Origin: Caldicellulosiruptor obsidiansis OB47
GTDB lineage: Bacteria > Bacillota > Thermoanaerobacteria > Caldicellulosiruptorales > Caldicellulosiruptoraceae
Assembly (NCBI RefSeq): GCF_000145215.1
Contig: NC_014392.1
Span: forward strand, 923,501 to 987,500
Direction of reading: 5' to 3'
Length of the DNA stretch: 64,000 nt
The notes under the pieces were generated by a model. The model ran no database searches and was not told the origin of the DNA. It saw nothing but the letters and a program-made list of their open reading frames with translations. Below, piece by piece: positions 19,373-28,697 of the stretch (positions within the stretch are counted from its first letter, which is position 1; each line of letters opens with the position of its first letter). The position numbers and the translations under genes are program-made.

Positions 19373-21372
19373 AAGACAAAAAATCTCATTTTAGGTTTGA
19401 TTTTTCTGTTTCGCAGGCAGGATTTATACTTTATTTAATATTTGATTCAGTAATTTTATATTTTAACATCAAGATTGGCTTGATTTGTCTTTCCTTAATT
19501 GTTTTGTTTGCCCTCTACAATTTTAGACTCAATAGAAAAAAGAATAAACAACTTTTAGAATATATAGAAACTCTAACTCTTAACATAGATTCAGCATCGA
19601 AAGATACACTTTTGAAGTTTCCATTTCCAATTCTTATTTCAGAGTACAATGGAGATATAATATGGTACAATCATAAATTTCTGAATACAGTCAAGAACAA
19701 GAAATTGATAGGCAGAAATCTTAAAGATGAACTGCCTGAGCTTTATTCAGCTGTTTTAGAGGGAAAGAGTAGACTTGAGAAGTTTGAGTATGAAGATAAT
19801 TTTTTTGATGTTTTAGTAACTATTGTTGAGGTAGAAGAAGGTAAAAACGATAAGAAATTTTTAAATCTATTTTACTTTGTCGATGTTACTGATTTTGTTC
19901 TTCTTCAAAAGAAATATGAAATGCAAAATATTGTTTTTGGTTATTTGACTATTGACAACTATGAAGATGTTCTAAATTCTGCTCCAGAGGTATCTAAATC
20001 TTCTATTATTTCTGAGATAGAAAAGCGTGTCACTGATTGGTTTTACAATCAAATAAGGTCAGATGTGTTTTTAATGAAGTATGAACGTGACAAATACCTT
20101 TTTATATGTAATAAAGAAACATTTTACAAGATGCAGGAAAGAAGATTTAATATTTTAGAGCAGATAAAGGAAGTGAATCTGTACAATAAGATAATTCCTA
20201 CCATAAGCTGTGGTATAGGTATAAGGCAGGATTCTATATTCCAGGCACAAAAGGATGCAAAAACAGCTCTTGACATGGCACTGAGCCGTGGAGGTGACCA
20301 GTTTGTAATATTCTATGATGGCAAGTTTGAATTTTATGGTGGTAAAACAAAAGAACATGAAAAACGCTCAAAAGTACGTTCGCGTGTTATGGCACAAACA
20401 ATAAAAGAAATTGTGAAACATTCTGACAAAATATTTATCATTGGTCATCAGTATTTTGACCTCGATTGTCTGGGTGCAGCTGTAGGTTTGAGCAAGTTAT
20501 GTTTAAATTTAGGTAAGGAAGTATACATTGTAATTAATTCCTACAATCCTACGATCAGAAACTTTCTTCAGATGCTACTTGATGATCCTCAATACCAGAA
20601 TATAATAATTGATCAGCAGAAAGCTTTAAAGATGAAGACAAAGACTTCTCTTTTATTTGTAGTAGATACTCAAAGAACAAGTTATGTCGATATGCCACAG
20701 ATGATTTTGGAATTTGAAAAGATAATTGTAATTGACCATCATAGAAGACCTACCGACTGGATTGAACAGGCTCTTATTTGCTATTCAGAAACATATGCGT
20801 CGTCTGTATCTGAACTTGTTGCCGAACTTTTGAGCTATGAAGGAATAAAACTCAAAAAGCTTGAGGCAGAGATACTTTTAGCGGGTATAATGATTGATAC
20901 AAAAGGATTTACAAAGAATGTTGGTGTGAGAACATTTGAGGTTGCAACATACTTAAGAGAAAATGATGCTTTGCCAGAAGCAATCAAAGAGTATCTTAAG
21001 GAGGATTTAGATAGTTATGTTTTAAAGAATCAGCTCATTTCAAACTTGCAAATACTGCATAATAATATCGCGCTTGTTATTGATTATTCACAAGCTTGTC
21101 GAGATAATGTTATAATAGCAAAGGTAGCAGATGAACTTTTGAACATAAAAGGAATTGATGCATCATTTGTTGTCTGCAAAATAGAAGATAGTGTTTTGAT
21201 AAGTGGTCGTTCAAATGGCAAAATAAATGTTCAACTTATATTAGAAAAAATTGGTGGTGGAGGTCATTTAGAAACAGCAGGAGCAAGGCTTGAAAAAATA
21301 AGTATTGATGAAGCAAAAGGGGTTCTTGTAAAAGCAATAGAAGAATATATAAATGAAAGCAAAAATTCTTAG
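19369..21372 (+). CDS. gdpP: Cyclic-di-AMP phosphodiesterase GdpP
   Basis: GdpP hydrolyses c-di-AMP to pApA at the membrane. The 667 residues show two N-terminal membrane segments (about 10-50), a PAS-like domain (about 75-175), a degenerate GGDEF domain with GGDQF (308-312) in place of the active motif, then the DHH domain with H360, D364 and D366 in HQYFDLDC and the DHH triad D456-H457-H458. The DHHA1 motif GGGGH (629-633) is near the end. All metal-binding residues of the DHH active site that I can place are present. Start is GTG at 19369. Confidence 0.95.
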   Translation: MKDKKSHFRFDFSVSQAGFILYLIFDSVILYFNIKIGLICLSLIVLFALYNFRLNRKKNKQLLEYIETLTLNIDSASKDTLLKFPFPILISEYNGDIIWYNHKFLNTVKNKKLIGRNLKDELPELYSAVLEGKSRLEKFEYEDNFFDVLVTIVEVEEGKNDKKFLNLFYFVDVTDFVLLQKKYEMQNIVFGYLTIDNYEDVLNSAPEVSKSSIISEIEKRVTDWFYNQIRSDVFLMKYERDKYLFICNKETFYKMQERRFNILEQIKEVNLYNKIIPTISCGIGIRQDSIFQAQKDAKTALDMALSRGGDQFVIFYDGKFEFYGGKTKEHEKRSKVRSRVMAQTIKEIVKHSDKIFIIGHQYFDLDCLGAAVGLSKLCLNLGKEVYIVINSYNPTIRNFLQMLLDDPQYQNIIIDQQKALKMKTKTSLLFVVDTQRTSYVDMPQMILEFEKIIVIDHHRRPTDWIEQALICYSETYASSVSELVAELLSYEGIKLKKLEAEILLAGIMIDTKGFTKNVGVRTFEVATYLRENDALPEAIKEYLKEDLDSYVLKNQLISNLQILHNNIALVIDYSQACRDNVIIAKVADELLNIKGIDASFVVCKIEDSVLISGRSNGKINVQLILEKIGGGGHLETAGARLEKISIDEAKGVLVKAIEEYINESKNS

Positions 21373-21392
21373 AAAAGGAGTTGATCTTAGTT

Positions 21393-21839
21393 ATGAAGGT
21401 TGTGCTTCTTCAAGATGTAAAAGGGCTTGGCAAAAAAGATTCAATAGTTGAAGTGAACGATGGATATGCAAGAAACTATTTAATTCCACGAAAACTTGCA
21501 GTACCTGCAACAGAAGGGATAGAAAAGCATATAAAAGAAAAGAAAGAAGCTGAACAAAAAAAGAAAGAAAAAGAGCTTGAAGTTGCAAAGGATTTAGCAA
21601 GTAAGCTTGAAAAAAGTCAGATTATTATAAAAGCAAAAGCAGGTGAAAATGGCAAACTTTTTGGTTCTATAACAAATAAAGAAATTGCTGAAGAGATAAA
21701 AAAACAGCTTGGAATTAATATTGATAAAAAGAAGATAGAGCTCGATGATCCAATAAAGCTTATCGGCAGCTATGATGTTATTATTAGACTATATCAAGGA
21801 GTTGTGGCAAAGCTCAAAGTTCATGTGACAGCAAGTTAA
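21393..21839 (+). CDS. rplI: Ribosomal protein bL9
   Basis: bL9 binds 23S rRNA near the L1 stalk and influences frame maintenance. The 148-residue protein has the N-terminal signature [20 protein letters not shown] with an adjacent RNA-binding loop, a long lysine-rich connecting helix, and a C-terminal RNA-binding domain (VKLKVHV-type end). The ATG at 21393 gives the family's usual N-terminus, although the AAAAGGAG site lies 12 bases upstream. Confidence 0.96.
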   Translation: MKVVLLQDVKGLGKKDSIVEVNDGYARNYLIPRKLAVPATEGIEKHIKEKKEAEQKKKEKELEVAKDLASKLEKSQIIIKAKAGENGKLFGSITNKEIAEEIKKQLGINIDKKKIELDDPIKLIGSYDVIIRLYQGVVAKLKVHVTAS

Positions 21840-21864
21840 GTGAGTATGAGGAAGTGAGGTAAAA

Positions 21865-23208
21865 ATGGAGCCCGACATTGTTCAAAATCAAAGTGAGATG
21901 CCTGAAAGCCGCGAAGCAGAAGAAGCGGTTGTAGGGGCGATGCTTTTAAGCCGCGAAGTAATTTCTGATGTTACTGAGATTTTGACAGAAGAGGATTTTG
22001 CAACGCCCCAGCTAAAAGAGATTTTTGCTGCTATTATGGACCTTTTTGAAGAGGGCAAACCGGTAGATGTCATAACTGTAGCTGAGAGACTGAGAGAAAG
22101 AGGTACATTTGATGCAGTTGGAGGAAATGAGTATCTGACAAACCTTGTGATAAATACTCCGACAACTGCAAATGCTACATATTATGCAAAGATTGTTGAA
22201 GAAAAGTCACTACTTAGGAAACTCATAAACTCTTCAATGAAGATTATTGAAAAGTGTAAGAGTCAGACAGAAAGAGTTGAAGATATTGTTGATTTTGCTG
22301 AAAAGACAATCTTCAATGTGATTTCTCACAAAAATTCAAAAGATTTTTCTCATTTAAAAGAGATATTAATTGAAACATATAACAAGATAGAGGAACTGTA
22401 TCTCAGAAAATCGCATATTATAGGTGTACCCACAGGATTTGCTGAGTTTGACAGAATGACAGCAGGTCTTCAGCCATCAGACCTGATACTTATTGCAGCA
22501 AGACCTGCAATGGGGAAGACAAGTTTTGCACTCAATATTGTTCAGCATGCAGCTTTGAGAGCTGGTGTGCCCGTAGCGGTATTTAGTCTTGAGATGTCAA
22601 AAGAACAGCTTGTAACCCGTATGATTTGCTCAGAAGCAATGATAGATAGCCACAAGCTTAGAACTGGAAACTTAGAGGATGAAGAGTGGAAAAAGTTTGC
22701 AAAAGCTTTAGCACTTTTGTCAAACGCTCCAATTTATATTGACGATACACCTGCCATAACTGTTGCAGAAATGAGGGCAAAATGTAGAAGACTCAAGCTC
22801 AAAGAAAAAGGCCTTGGGCTTGTGATGGTTGACTATTTGCAGCTTATGACCGCTCGTGGCAGGTTTGAGAGCAAGCAACAGGAAATTGCAGAGATTTCAA
22901 GGTCATTAAAAGCCTTGGCAAGAGAGCTAAATGTTCCTGTACTTGCGCTTTCGCAGCTATCCCGCGCACCTGAAACAAGAGCTGACCACAGACCTATTCT
23001 TTCCGACCTTCGAGAAAGTGGCGCAATTGAACAGGATGCAGACATTGTTGCTTTTTTGTACAGAGATGAGTATTACAATCCTGACACTGACAAAAAACAC
23101 ATTGCAGAGCTAATAATTGCAAAGCACAGAAATGGACCTACTGGCACAATTGAACTTCTTTTCTTGGACAAACATACCAAGTTCAAAGATTTGGAGAAGA
23201 ATAGATAA
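21865..23208 (+). CDS. dnaB: Replicative DNA helicase DnaB
   Basis: This is the hexameric helicase that unwinds DNA at the replication fork (called DnaC in Bacillus). The 447-residue protein has the N-terminal primase-interacting domain (about 10-115), a linker helix, and the RecA-like core with Walker A ARPAMGKTS and Walker B LVMVDYLQLM. The later Arg/Gln motifs include RESGAIEQDADIV. It follows rplI by 25 bases in the conserved rplI-dnaB pair. No intein or insertion is present. Confidence 0.96.
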   Translation: MEPDIVQNQSEMPESREAEEAVVGAMLLSREVISDVTEILTEEDFATPQLKEIFAAIMDLFEEGKPVDVITVAERLRERGTFDAVGGNEYLTNLVINTPTTANATYYAKIVEEKSLLRKLINSSMKIIEKCKSQTERVEDIVDFAEKTIFNVISHKNSKDFSHLKEILIETYNKIEELYLRKSHIIGVPTGFAEFDRMTAGLQPSDLILIAARPAMGKTSFALNIVQHAALRAGVPVAVFSLEMSKEQLVTRMICSEAMIDSHKLRTGNLEDEEWKKFAKALALLSNAPIYIDDTPAITVAEMRAKCRRLKLKEKGLGLVMVDYLQLMTARGRFESKQQEIAEISRSLKALARELNVPVLALSQLSRAPETRADHRPILSDLRESGAIEQDADIVAFLYRDEYYNPDTDKKHIAELIIAKHRNGPTGTIELLFLDKHTKFKDLEKNR

Positions 23209-23241
23209 GTAAAAATAATTATGATATTAAAAAAGGGTGTG

Positions 23242-24492
23242 ATGTTATTGTCAATTATCAGAGATTATTCTTTGTGGGAGGAAGGAATCAAAAAAATTAA
23301 CTGGGCAAAAAGATTTATGCCTATTTTGAATCAGATAAAAAAAGAATATGATACAAAAAAACCGCTCACAGGTTTGAACGTAGCAATTTCTGTTCATCTT
23401 GAGGCAAAGACAGCAAATCTTGCCCTGCTTTTAAAAGATTTGGGTGCCAATGTGTTTGTTACAGGTTCTAACCCTTTATCTACTCAGGATGATGTTGCCA
23501 GTGCTCTTGTTCATGAGGGCATTGAAGTATTTGCGATAAGAGGTGTGGAGACATCCGAATATTTTGTTCATCTTGAAAAGACTCTTGAAAATAATATAGA
23601 CCTTATAATCGATGACGGAGGAGACCTGACATATCTTCTTCACACAAAAAGGCAAGATTTGGCAAGCAGAATAATTGGCGGCTGTGAAGAGACAACAACA
23701 GGTGTAATCAGGCTCAGAGCGCTTGAAAAAGAGGGCAAGCTCAAATTTCCTATGATTGCAGTCAACAATGCTTTTTGCAAGCATCTTTTCGACAATCGAA
23801 TTGGAACTGGTCAGTCTACTTGGGATGGGATAATGAGAACTACAAATATAACAGTTGCAGGCAAGTATGTGGTTGTTGCAGGATATGGTTTTTGCGGCAA
23901 AGGAATTGCAAAAAGAGCTCAAGGTCTTGGTGCAAAAGTAATTGTTGTAGAGATTGACCCAATCAAAGCATTAGAAGCATATATGGATGGATTTGAGGTA
24001 ATGAAGATACAAGATGCCGCAAAGATTGGAGATCTTTTTGTTACTGCAACAGGGTGCAAGGATGTAATAAGGTATGAACATATTTTGCAAATGAAAGATG
24101 GAGCAATCTTGTGCAATAGCGGGCATTTTAATGTTGAGATTGATATTGCTACGCTTGAGAAAAAGGCAGTCAAAAAGTACGAAGCAAGAAAGAATATCCA
24201 GGGATATGTTCTTGAAAATGGCAAAGAAGTTTTTGTAATAGCAGAGGGAAGACTTGTTAACCTTGCAGCAGCAGATGGACACCCAATTGAGATTATGGAT
24301 ATGTCGTTTGCAATTCAAGCACTGTCAAGCATATACGTTGTGCAAAACCATGAAAAATTAGAAAATAGAGTGTATAATGTTCCAGCGGAAATTGACAGAT
24401 TTGTTGCCGAGGTTAAGCTAAGATCTCTTGGCATTGAAATAGACAAGCTCACACCTGAGCAGGAAAAATACCTTGAAAGCTGGGAAGTGTAA
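23242..24492 (+). CDS. ahcY: Adenosylhomocysteinase-family protein (SAH or S-inosylhomocysteine hydrolase)
   Basis: The 416-residue protein matches the adenosylhomocysteinase family, which cleaves S-adenosylhomocysteine to homocysteine and adenosine using bound NAD. The NAD fold is clear (GYGFCGKGIAKRAQGLG), as are NPLSTQDD and NNAFCKHLFDNRIGTGQS. The adenine-pocket motif is HLEAKTA (52-58) rather than the classical HMTxETA or HMTxQTA. Together with the adjacent SAH/MTA deaminase this leaves open that the true substrate is S-inosylhomocysteine. The ATG at 23242 follows AAGGGTG; the ATG at 23221 lacks a ribosome-binding site. Confidence 0.85.
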   Translation: MLLSIIRDYSLWEEGIKKINWAKRFMPILNQIKKEYDTKKPLTGLNVAISVHLEAKTANLALLLKDLGANVFVTGSNPLSTQDDVASALVHEGIEVFAIRGVETSEYFVHLEKTLENNIDLIIDDGGDLTYLLHTKRQDLASRIIGGCEETTTGVIRLRALEKEGKLKFPMIAVNNAFCKHLFDNRIGTGQSTWDGIMRTTNITVAGKYVVVAGYGFCGKGIAKRAQGLGAKVIVVEIDPIKALEAYMDGFEVMKIQDAAKIGDLFVTATGCKDVIRYEHILQMKDGAILCNSGHFNVEIDIATLEKKAVKKYEARKNIQGYVLENGKEVFVIAEGRLVNLAAADGHPIEIMDMSFAIQALSSIYVVQNHEKLENRVYNVPAEIDRFVAEVKLRSLGIEIDKLTPEQEKYLESWEV

Positions 24493-24496
24493 GTAT

Positions 24497-25783
24497 ATGG
24501 ATATATTGATTAAAAATGCTACAATTATTACTTGTAATGCACAAAATGAGGTTTTAAAGGGTGATATTTTTATCAAAAGTGGCAAGATTGCAAGGATAGC
24601 AGAAAATATAGAGCTATCTATTTATGAGCAAGCTACTGTTAAAGTCATTGAAGGAAAAGATTTAATAGCCATGCCGGGACTTATAAATGCACATACACAC
24701 TGTGGTCAGACAATTTTGCGGTCTTTTGCAGATGATATGCCTTTGTATGAGTGGTTATTTGAAAAGATTTTCCCGGCAGAAGAAAAGCTCACAAAAGAGA
24801 TGATTTATTTTTCTTCTCTTCTTGGCATTGCAGAGATGCTGAAAAGCGGCACAACAATGTTTTTTGATATGTACTTTCATGAAGATATGACAGCAAAAGC
24901 TGTTCAACAAACAGGTATAAAGGCAGTTTTATCACGAGGACTTCAGACAGATGAAAAAGAAGATGTTAGACTTGATGAGACAAAAGAGCTGTTTTATAAT
25001 TATTCAAGTGACAGAATAAAAGTATTTTTTGGACCACATTCAATATACACTTGTTCATATAATCTTTTAGAAAAAGTTGCACAGCTTGCACAAGAATTCA
25101 AAACAGGGGTAATGATACATCTTAGTGAATCAGAAAATGAGGTCAATGAGTGTTACGAAAAGTATAATATCTCACCTGTAAAAATTTGTAGTCAGGCAGG
25201 GCTTTTTGATACAATTTGTATAGCAGCACACTGTGTATATGTAGATGATGAAGATATAGAAATATTGTCTGAGAAAAATGTATCTTGTGTTTACAATCCG
25301 ACAAGCAATCTCAAACTGGGCAATGGTTTTGCACCTGTGCACAACATGATAAAGTCTGGCGTAAACGTTGCTATTGGTACAGATTCAGCAGCAAGCAACA
25401 ACAACTTGAATATGCTTGAAGAGATGCACATTGCCTCTTTGCTTGAAAAAGGAATATACAGATTACCTGATATTTTGAATGCCCAGCAGATTCTCAAAAT
25501 GGCTACAACAAATGCAGCAATGGCAGCAGGAATTTACAACACAGGAATTTTGCAAGAAGGTTTTTGTGCTGATATCGCACTTTTAAAAACAAAAGATTTT
25601 AATATGCTTCCGTGTTATAATCCTGTTTCTAACATTGTTTACAGTAGCAATCCTTCAAATGTGTATGCTACAATAGTTGATGGTCAGATTCTTTATATGG
25701 ATGGCAAACTTTTTACAATTGATGAAGAGGCGCTTGTAAGAGAGATAAAAAGCATAGAGAAGTTTTTGAAAAAGAGTGTTTAG
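24497..25783 (+). CDS. mtaD: 5'-methylthioadenosine/S-adenosylhomocysteine deaminase
   Basis: This amidohydrolase deaminates the adenine of SAH, methylthioadenosine or 5'-deoxyadenosine to the inosine form. The 428-residue TIM-barrel protein shows the metal motif NAHTHCG, a later histidine in MIHLSESENE, HC in AAHCVYVDDED and the metal aspartate in GTDSAASNNN. All are expected for the family. It begins four bases after the ahcY-like stop, so the pair is one transcription unit for recycling SAM by-products. The ATG at 24497 is chosen because translation from upstream TTG would overlap ahcY without a better ribosome-binding site. Confidence 0.92.
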   Translation: MDILIKNATIITCNAQNEVLKGDIFIKSGKIARIAENIELSIYEQATVKVIEGKDLIAMPGLINAHTHCGQTILRSFADDMPLYEWLFEKIFPAEEKLTKEMIYFSSLLGIAEMLKSGTTMFFDMYFHEDMTAKAVQQTGIKAVLSRGLQTDEKEDVRLDETKELFYNYSSDRIKVFFGPHSIYTCSYNLLEKVAQLAQEFKTGVMIHLSESENEVNECYEKYNISPVKICSQAGLFDTICIAAHCVYVDDEDIEILSEKNVSCVYNPTSNLKLGNGFAPVHNMIKSGVNVAIGTDSAASNNNLNMLEEMHIASLLEKGIYRLPDILNAQQILKMATTNAAMAAGIYNTGILQEGFCADIALLKTKDFNMLPCYNPVSNIVYSSNPSNVYATIVDGQILYMDGKLFTIDEEALVREIKSIEKFLKKSV

Positions 25784-25817
25784 AAATCTTTTTAAGCCAT
25801 GAAAGGAAGGACAAAAA

Positions 25818-27374
25818 TTGCAGTATAAAAAGGCAACAAAAATAGCATTACAACTTTTTATTGTAACAGTCTTTACAAAACTTATAGGATTCATAAGGGA
25901 AGTGGCGTTCGGTGCAAGATTTGGTACAAGTGTAAAGGCAGATGCTTTCCCGCTTGCACTGCAGCTTCCAAATATCCTTTTTGCTTCTGTTTTTGCTGCT
26001 TTTTCAACCTCATTTATACCATTTTACACAGATATACGCGAAAAAAAAGGTGAGGATGAGGGAATAAAATTTACAAATAGTGTAATAAATACACTGCTTC
26101 TTGCATCGTCAATTGTTGCAATTTTAGGTTTTATATTTTCTAAACAACTTATTTTGCTTCAGGTTCATCAGAGCAAGGAACTTCAGATTATGTATGCCTC
26201 AAAAATTTTAAAAATTACAATCTTTATGATAATATTTACAAGTTCAACAAACATACTTCAGGGTTTTTTACAGGCAAACGGGAACTTTACAAAACCGGTA
26301 CTCTCAAGCATTCCTTTTAATTTCTCAATTTTTGTTGCGATATTTTTGTCGTACTTTGAACCGTTCAAGAAATTTGATATATATATAGTGGCAGGAGGAT
26401 TTGTTGTTGGGTATTTTTGGAGTTTGGTTTACCAGCTTAATAATTCAAAAAAATATGGCTTTAAATTTTATCCTGTGCTTGGTTTTAAAGATGAAAACAT
26501 AAAAAAGATGATAAAATTTTCTTTCCCGGTTTTTATAAGCAGCAGCATGGCACAGCTTTATACCTTTATAGATAGATATCTTTTGACAGGAACGTCAACC
26601 GGTGCTGTTGCGGCTGTTGCATATGCAGGGAAGCTGAACGATATGGTGGTTGGAGTTTTTTCATCATCAATTTCTGTTTTGGCTTTTTCTACTTTATCTA
26701 ATCTTCAGGCAAAAGGAGATAAAGAAAATTTTAGAAAATTTTTTGTGTCTGCAGTAAATTCAATTATACTAATGATGATGCCATTTGCAATTGGTGGTAT
26801 GATTATGGCAAAAGAAATAACAAGATTAATCTACCAGAGAGGAAATTTTACCACTGAATCTACCCTGCTTACAGCATCACCACTTATGTTTTACTGTTTG
26901 GGTTTTGTAGGGCTTGGTCTTAGAGATATATTAAACAGAACTTTGTATGTTTTGAAAGATTCAAAAACAGCCGTAAAAAACGGTGTTATTGCTATTATTT
27001 GTAATATAATACTTGATGTAATATTTATTCATAAGTTCAAGCATACCGGTGCTGCTATGGCTTTTGCGACGGCAAACTACATTGCGGCAGTTTTGCTGTT
27101 TATTTCTCTTAGGAAAAAACTTGGTTCAATTGGCTGGAAAAGGATTGCAGGTGTATTTGTAAAGGCGTTTGTTGCAAGCTTGATAATGGGTGTCTTTGTA
27201 TATGTATTTAAACAAAGATTTATTTATTTAACAATGCCGTTAAAGCATTTTGCTTTTTTTACTACAGCAAATATTTTGCTTGGAATGGGAATATATGCAG
27301 GGATTATATATCTTTTAAAAGTTGAAGAAGTAGGTTTTATTGTGAAGATGGTAAGAGAAAAATTTGGGATTTAA
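25818..27374 (+). CDS. murJ: Lipid II flippase MurJ (MviN family)
   Basis: MurJ moves lipid II across the membrane for peptidoglycan synthesis. The 518-residue protein has about 14 hydrophobic segments. The family N-terminus is clear: FTKLIGFIREVAFGARFGTS, with the conserved arginine. A second conserved region reads YQRGNFT near residue 340. The TTG start lies seven bases after GGAAGG. It precedes tyrS, whose start lies 31 bases after the murJ stop. Confidence 0.92.
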   Translation: MQYKKATKIALQLFIVTVFTKLIGFIREVAFGARFGTSVKADAFPLALQLPNILFASVFAAFSTSFIPFYTDIREKKGEDEGIKFTNSVINTLLLASSIVAILGFIFSKQLILLQVHQSKELQIMYASKILKITIFMIIFTSSTNILQGFLQANGNFTKPVLSSIPFNFSIFVAIFLSYFEPFKKFDIYIVAGGFVVGYFWSLVYQLNNSKKYGFKFYPVLGFKDENIKKMIKFSFPVFISSSMAQLYTFIDRYLLTGTSTGAVAAVAYAGKLNDMVVGVFSSSISVLAFSTLSNLQAKGDKENFRKFFVSAVNSIILMMMPFAIGGMIMAKEITRLIYQRGNFTTESTLLTASPLMFYCLGFVGLGLRDILNRTLYVLKDSKTAVKNGVIAIICNIILDVIFIHKFKHTGAAMAFATANYIAAVLLFISLRKKLGSIGWKRIAGVFVKAFVASLIMGVFVYVFKQRFIYLTMPLKHFAFFTTANILLGMGIYAGIIYLLKVEEVGFIVKMVREKFGI

Positions 27375-27405
27375 AAAACTAAAGAAAGGAGAAGAAGGTA
27401 TTAAG

Positions 27406-28596
27406 ATGGATATCGAACATCAATTGAAGGTTTTTAAAAAAGGTGCTGCTGAGATTATTACAGAAGAAGAACTTATTGAAAAGCTAAAGCAGGATAGACC
27501 TTTAAACATAAAACTTGGGCTTGACCCAAACGTGCCAGACGTTCATCTTGGCCATGCTGTTGTTTTAAGGAAACTTAAACAGCTTCAAGACCTTGGACAC
27601 AATATAATCTTGATAATTGGTGATTTTACTGCAATGATTGGTGATCCAACTGGAAAGTCTGAGACAAGAAAACAGCTTACAAAAGAAGAGGTCCAAAAAA
27701 ATGCAGAACCTTTCAAACAGCAGGTTTTAAAGATTCTTGACCCGCAAAAGACCACAATAAGATATAACAGTGAATGGCTTGAACCCATGAACTTTTTGGA
27801 TGTAATAAACCTTGCATCAAAATACACAGTTGCAAGGATGCTTGAAAGAGAGACATTTAGGCAGAGGATGGAAAAGAACCTTCCACTTTCTATCCATGAA
27901 TTCTTCTATCCACTTATGCAAGGTTATGACTCTGTTGTGATTGAAGCTGATGTTGAGCTTGGCGCAACCGAGCAAAAGTTCAATATACTTATGGGAAGGA
28001 CGCTGCAAAAGGAGTATGGATGCAAAACAATTCAAGTTGCGCTGTTGATGCCCATCTTGGTTGGAACAGACGGGGTCAACAAGATGAGCAAAAGCCTTGG
28101 CAATTACATTGGTATAAACGAACCGCCAAATGTAATGTATGGCAAAGTGATGTCTATTCCTGACGAGGTTATGATTTCATACTATGAGCTTACAACTGAT
28201 GTCGAACCAGAAGAGATTGAGGAAATTAGGAGAAAGCTTGAAGAAGGAACGCTTCATCCAAGAGATGCAAAGATGAGACTTGCAAGAGAGATTGTAAAGC
28301 TCTATCATGGCGAAGAGGCAGCAAAAAAGGCTGAAGAGGAATTTATAAAAGTGTTCCAGAAAAAAGACATACCAGATAACATTCCAGAGGTTGAGCTTCA
28401 AAGCTCAAAGGTTTACTTGCCAAGGTTTATGGTAGAAAATAAGCTCTGCTCATCTACGAGTGAGGGAATGAGACTTATCAAAAGTGGTGCTGTAAAATTA
28501 AATGGCGAAAAGATAAATGATCTTGACATTGAATTTCAAAATGGGGATGTTTTGCAAGTTGGCAAATTGAAATTTGTAAAGATAAAGCTTTTGTGA
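27406..28596 (+). CDS. tyrS: Tyrosyl-tRNA synthetase
   Basis: TyrS charges tRNA-Tyr with tyrosine. The 396-residue protein belongs to the class I TyrRS group with HIGH motif as HLGH (47-50) and KMSKS (226-230), and has a C-terminal S4-type RNA-binding domain (about residues 330-396). This is the TyrZ-like branch by length and by the YPLMQGYDSVV motif. The ATG at 27406 follows GAAGG at seven bases. There is no T-box leader between murJ and tyrS, so tRNA-dependent antitermination is not expected here. Confidence 0.95.
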   Translation: MDIEHQLKVFKKGAAEIITEEELIEKLKQDRPLNIKLGLDPNVPDVHLGHAVVLRKLKQLQDLGHNIILIIGDFTAMIGDPTGKSETRKQLTKEEVQKNAEPFKQQVLKILDPQKTTIRYNSEWLEPMNFLDVINLASKYTVARMLERETFRQRMEKNLPLSIHEFFYPLMQGYDSVVIEADVELGATEQKFNILMGRTLQKEYGCKTIQVALLMPILVGTDGVNKMSKSLGNYIGINEPPNVMYGKVMSIPDEVMISYYELTTDVEPEEIEEIRRKLEEGTLHPRDAKMRLAREIVKLYHGEEAAKKAEEEFIKVFQKKDIPDNIPEVELQSSKVYLPRFMVENKLCSSTSEGMRLIKSGAVKLNGEKINDLDIEFQNGDVLQVGKLKFVKIKLL

Positions 28597-28624
28597 AGGT
28601 AAAACCTTCACAAAAGTTTTTTTA
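28588..28624 (+). terminator. Terminator overlapping the tyrS stop codon
   Basis: CTTTTGTGAAGGT and ACCTTCACAAAAG form a perfect 13-base stem with a tiny loop, followed by seven T. The stop codon of tyrS lies inside the left arm. Confidence 0.92.
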
Positions 28625-28635
28625 TTGATATTAAT

Positions 28636-28665
28636 TTGACTCATAGTCAATAAATATGTTAAAAT
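28636..28665 (+). promoter_or_regulatory. Promoter with palindromic operator candidate before the MMPL gene
   Basis: TTGACTCATAGTCAA (28636-28650) is a perfect inverted repeat with six-base arms and a three-base centre. Its left arm is also the -35 element TTGACT of a promoter with TAAAAT 18 bases downstream. A repressor bound there would block polymerase. No regulator gene lies next to it. Confidence 0.55.
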
Positions 28666-28697
28666 ACCTTTGTAATTTTTTCAAAGAGGTGAGGTGT

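Noticed and set aside
20290-20304. Active GGDEF cyclase in GdpP
   Set aside because: The motif is GGDQF and this domain is degenerate throughout the GdpP family; it is not a cyclase.
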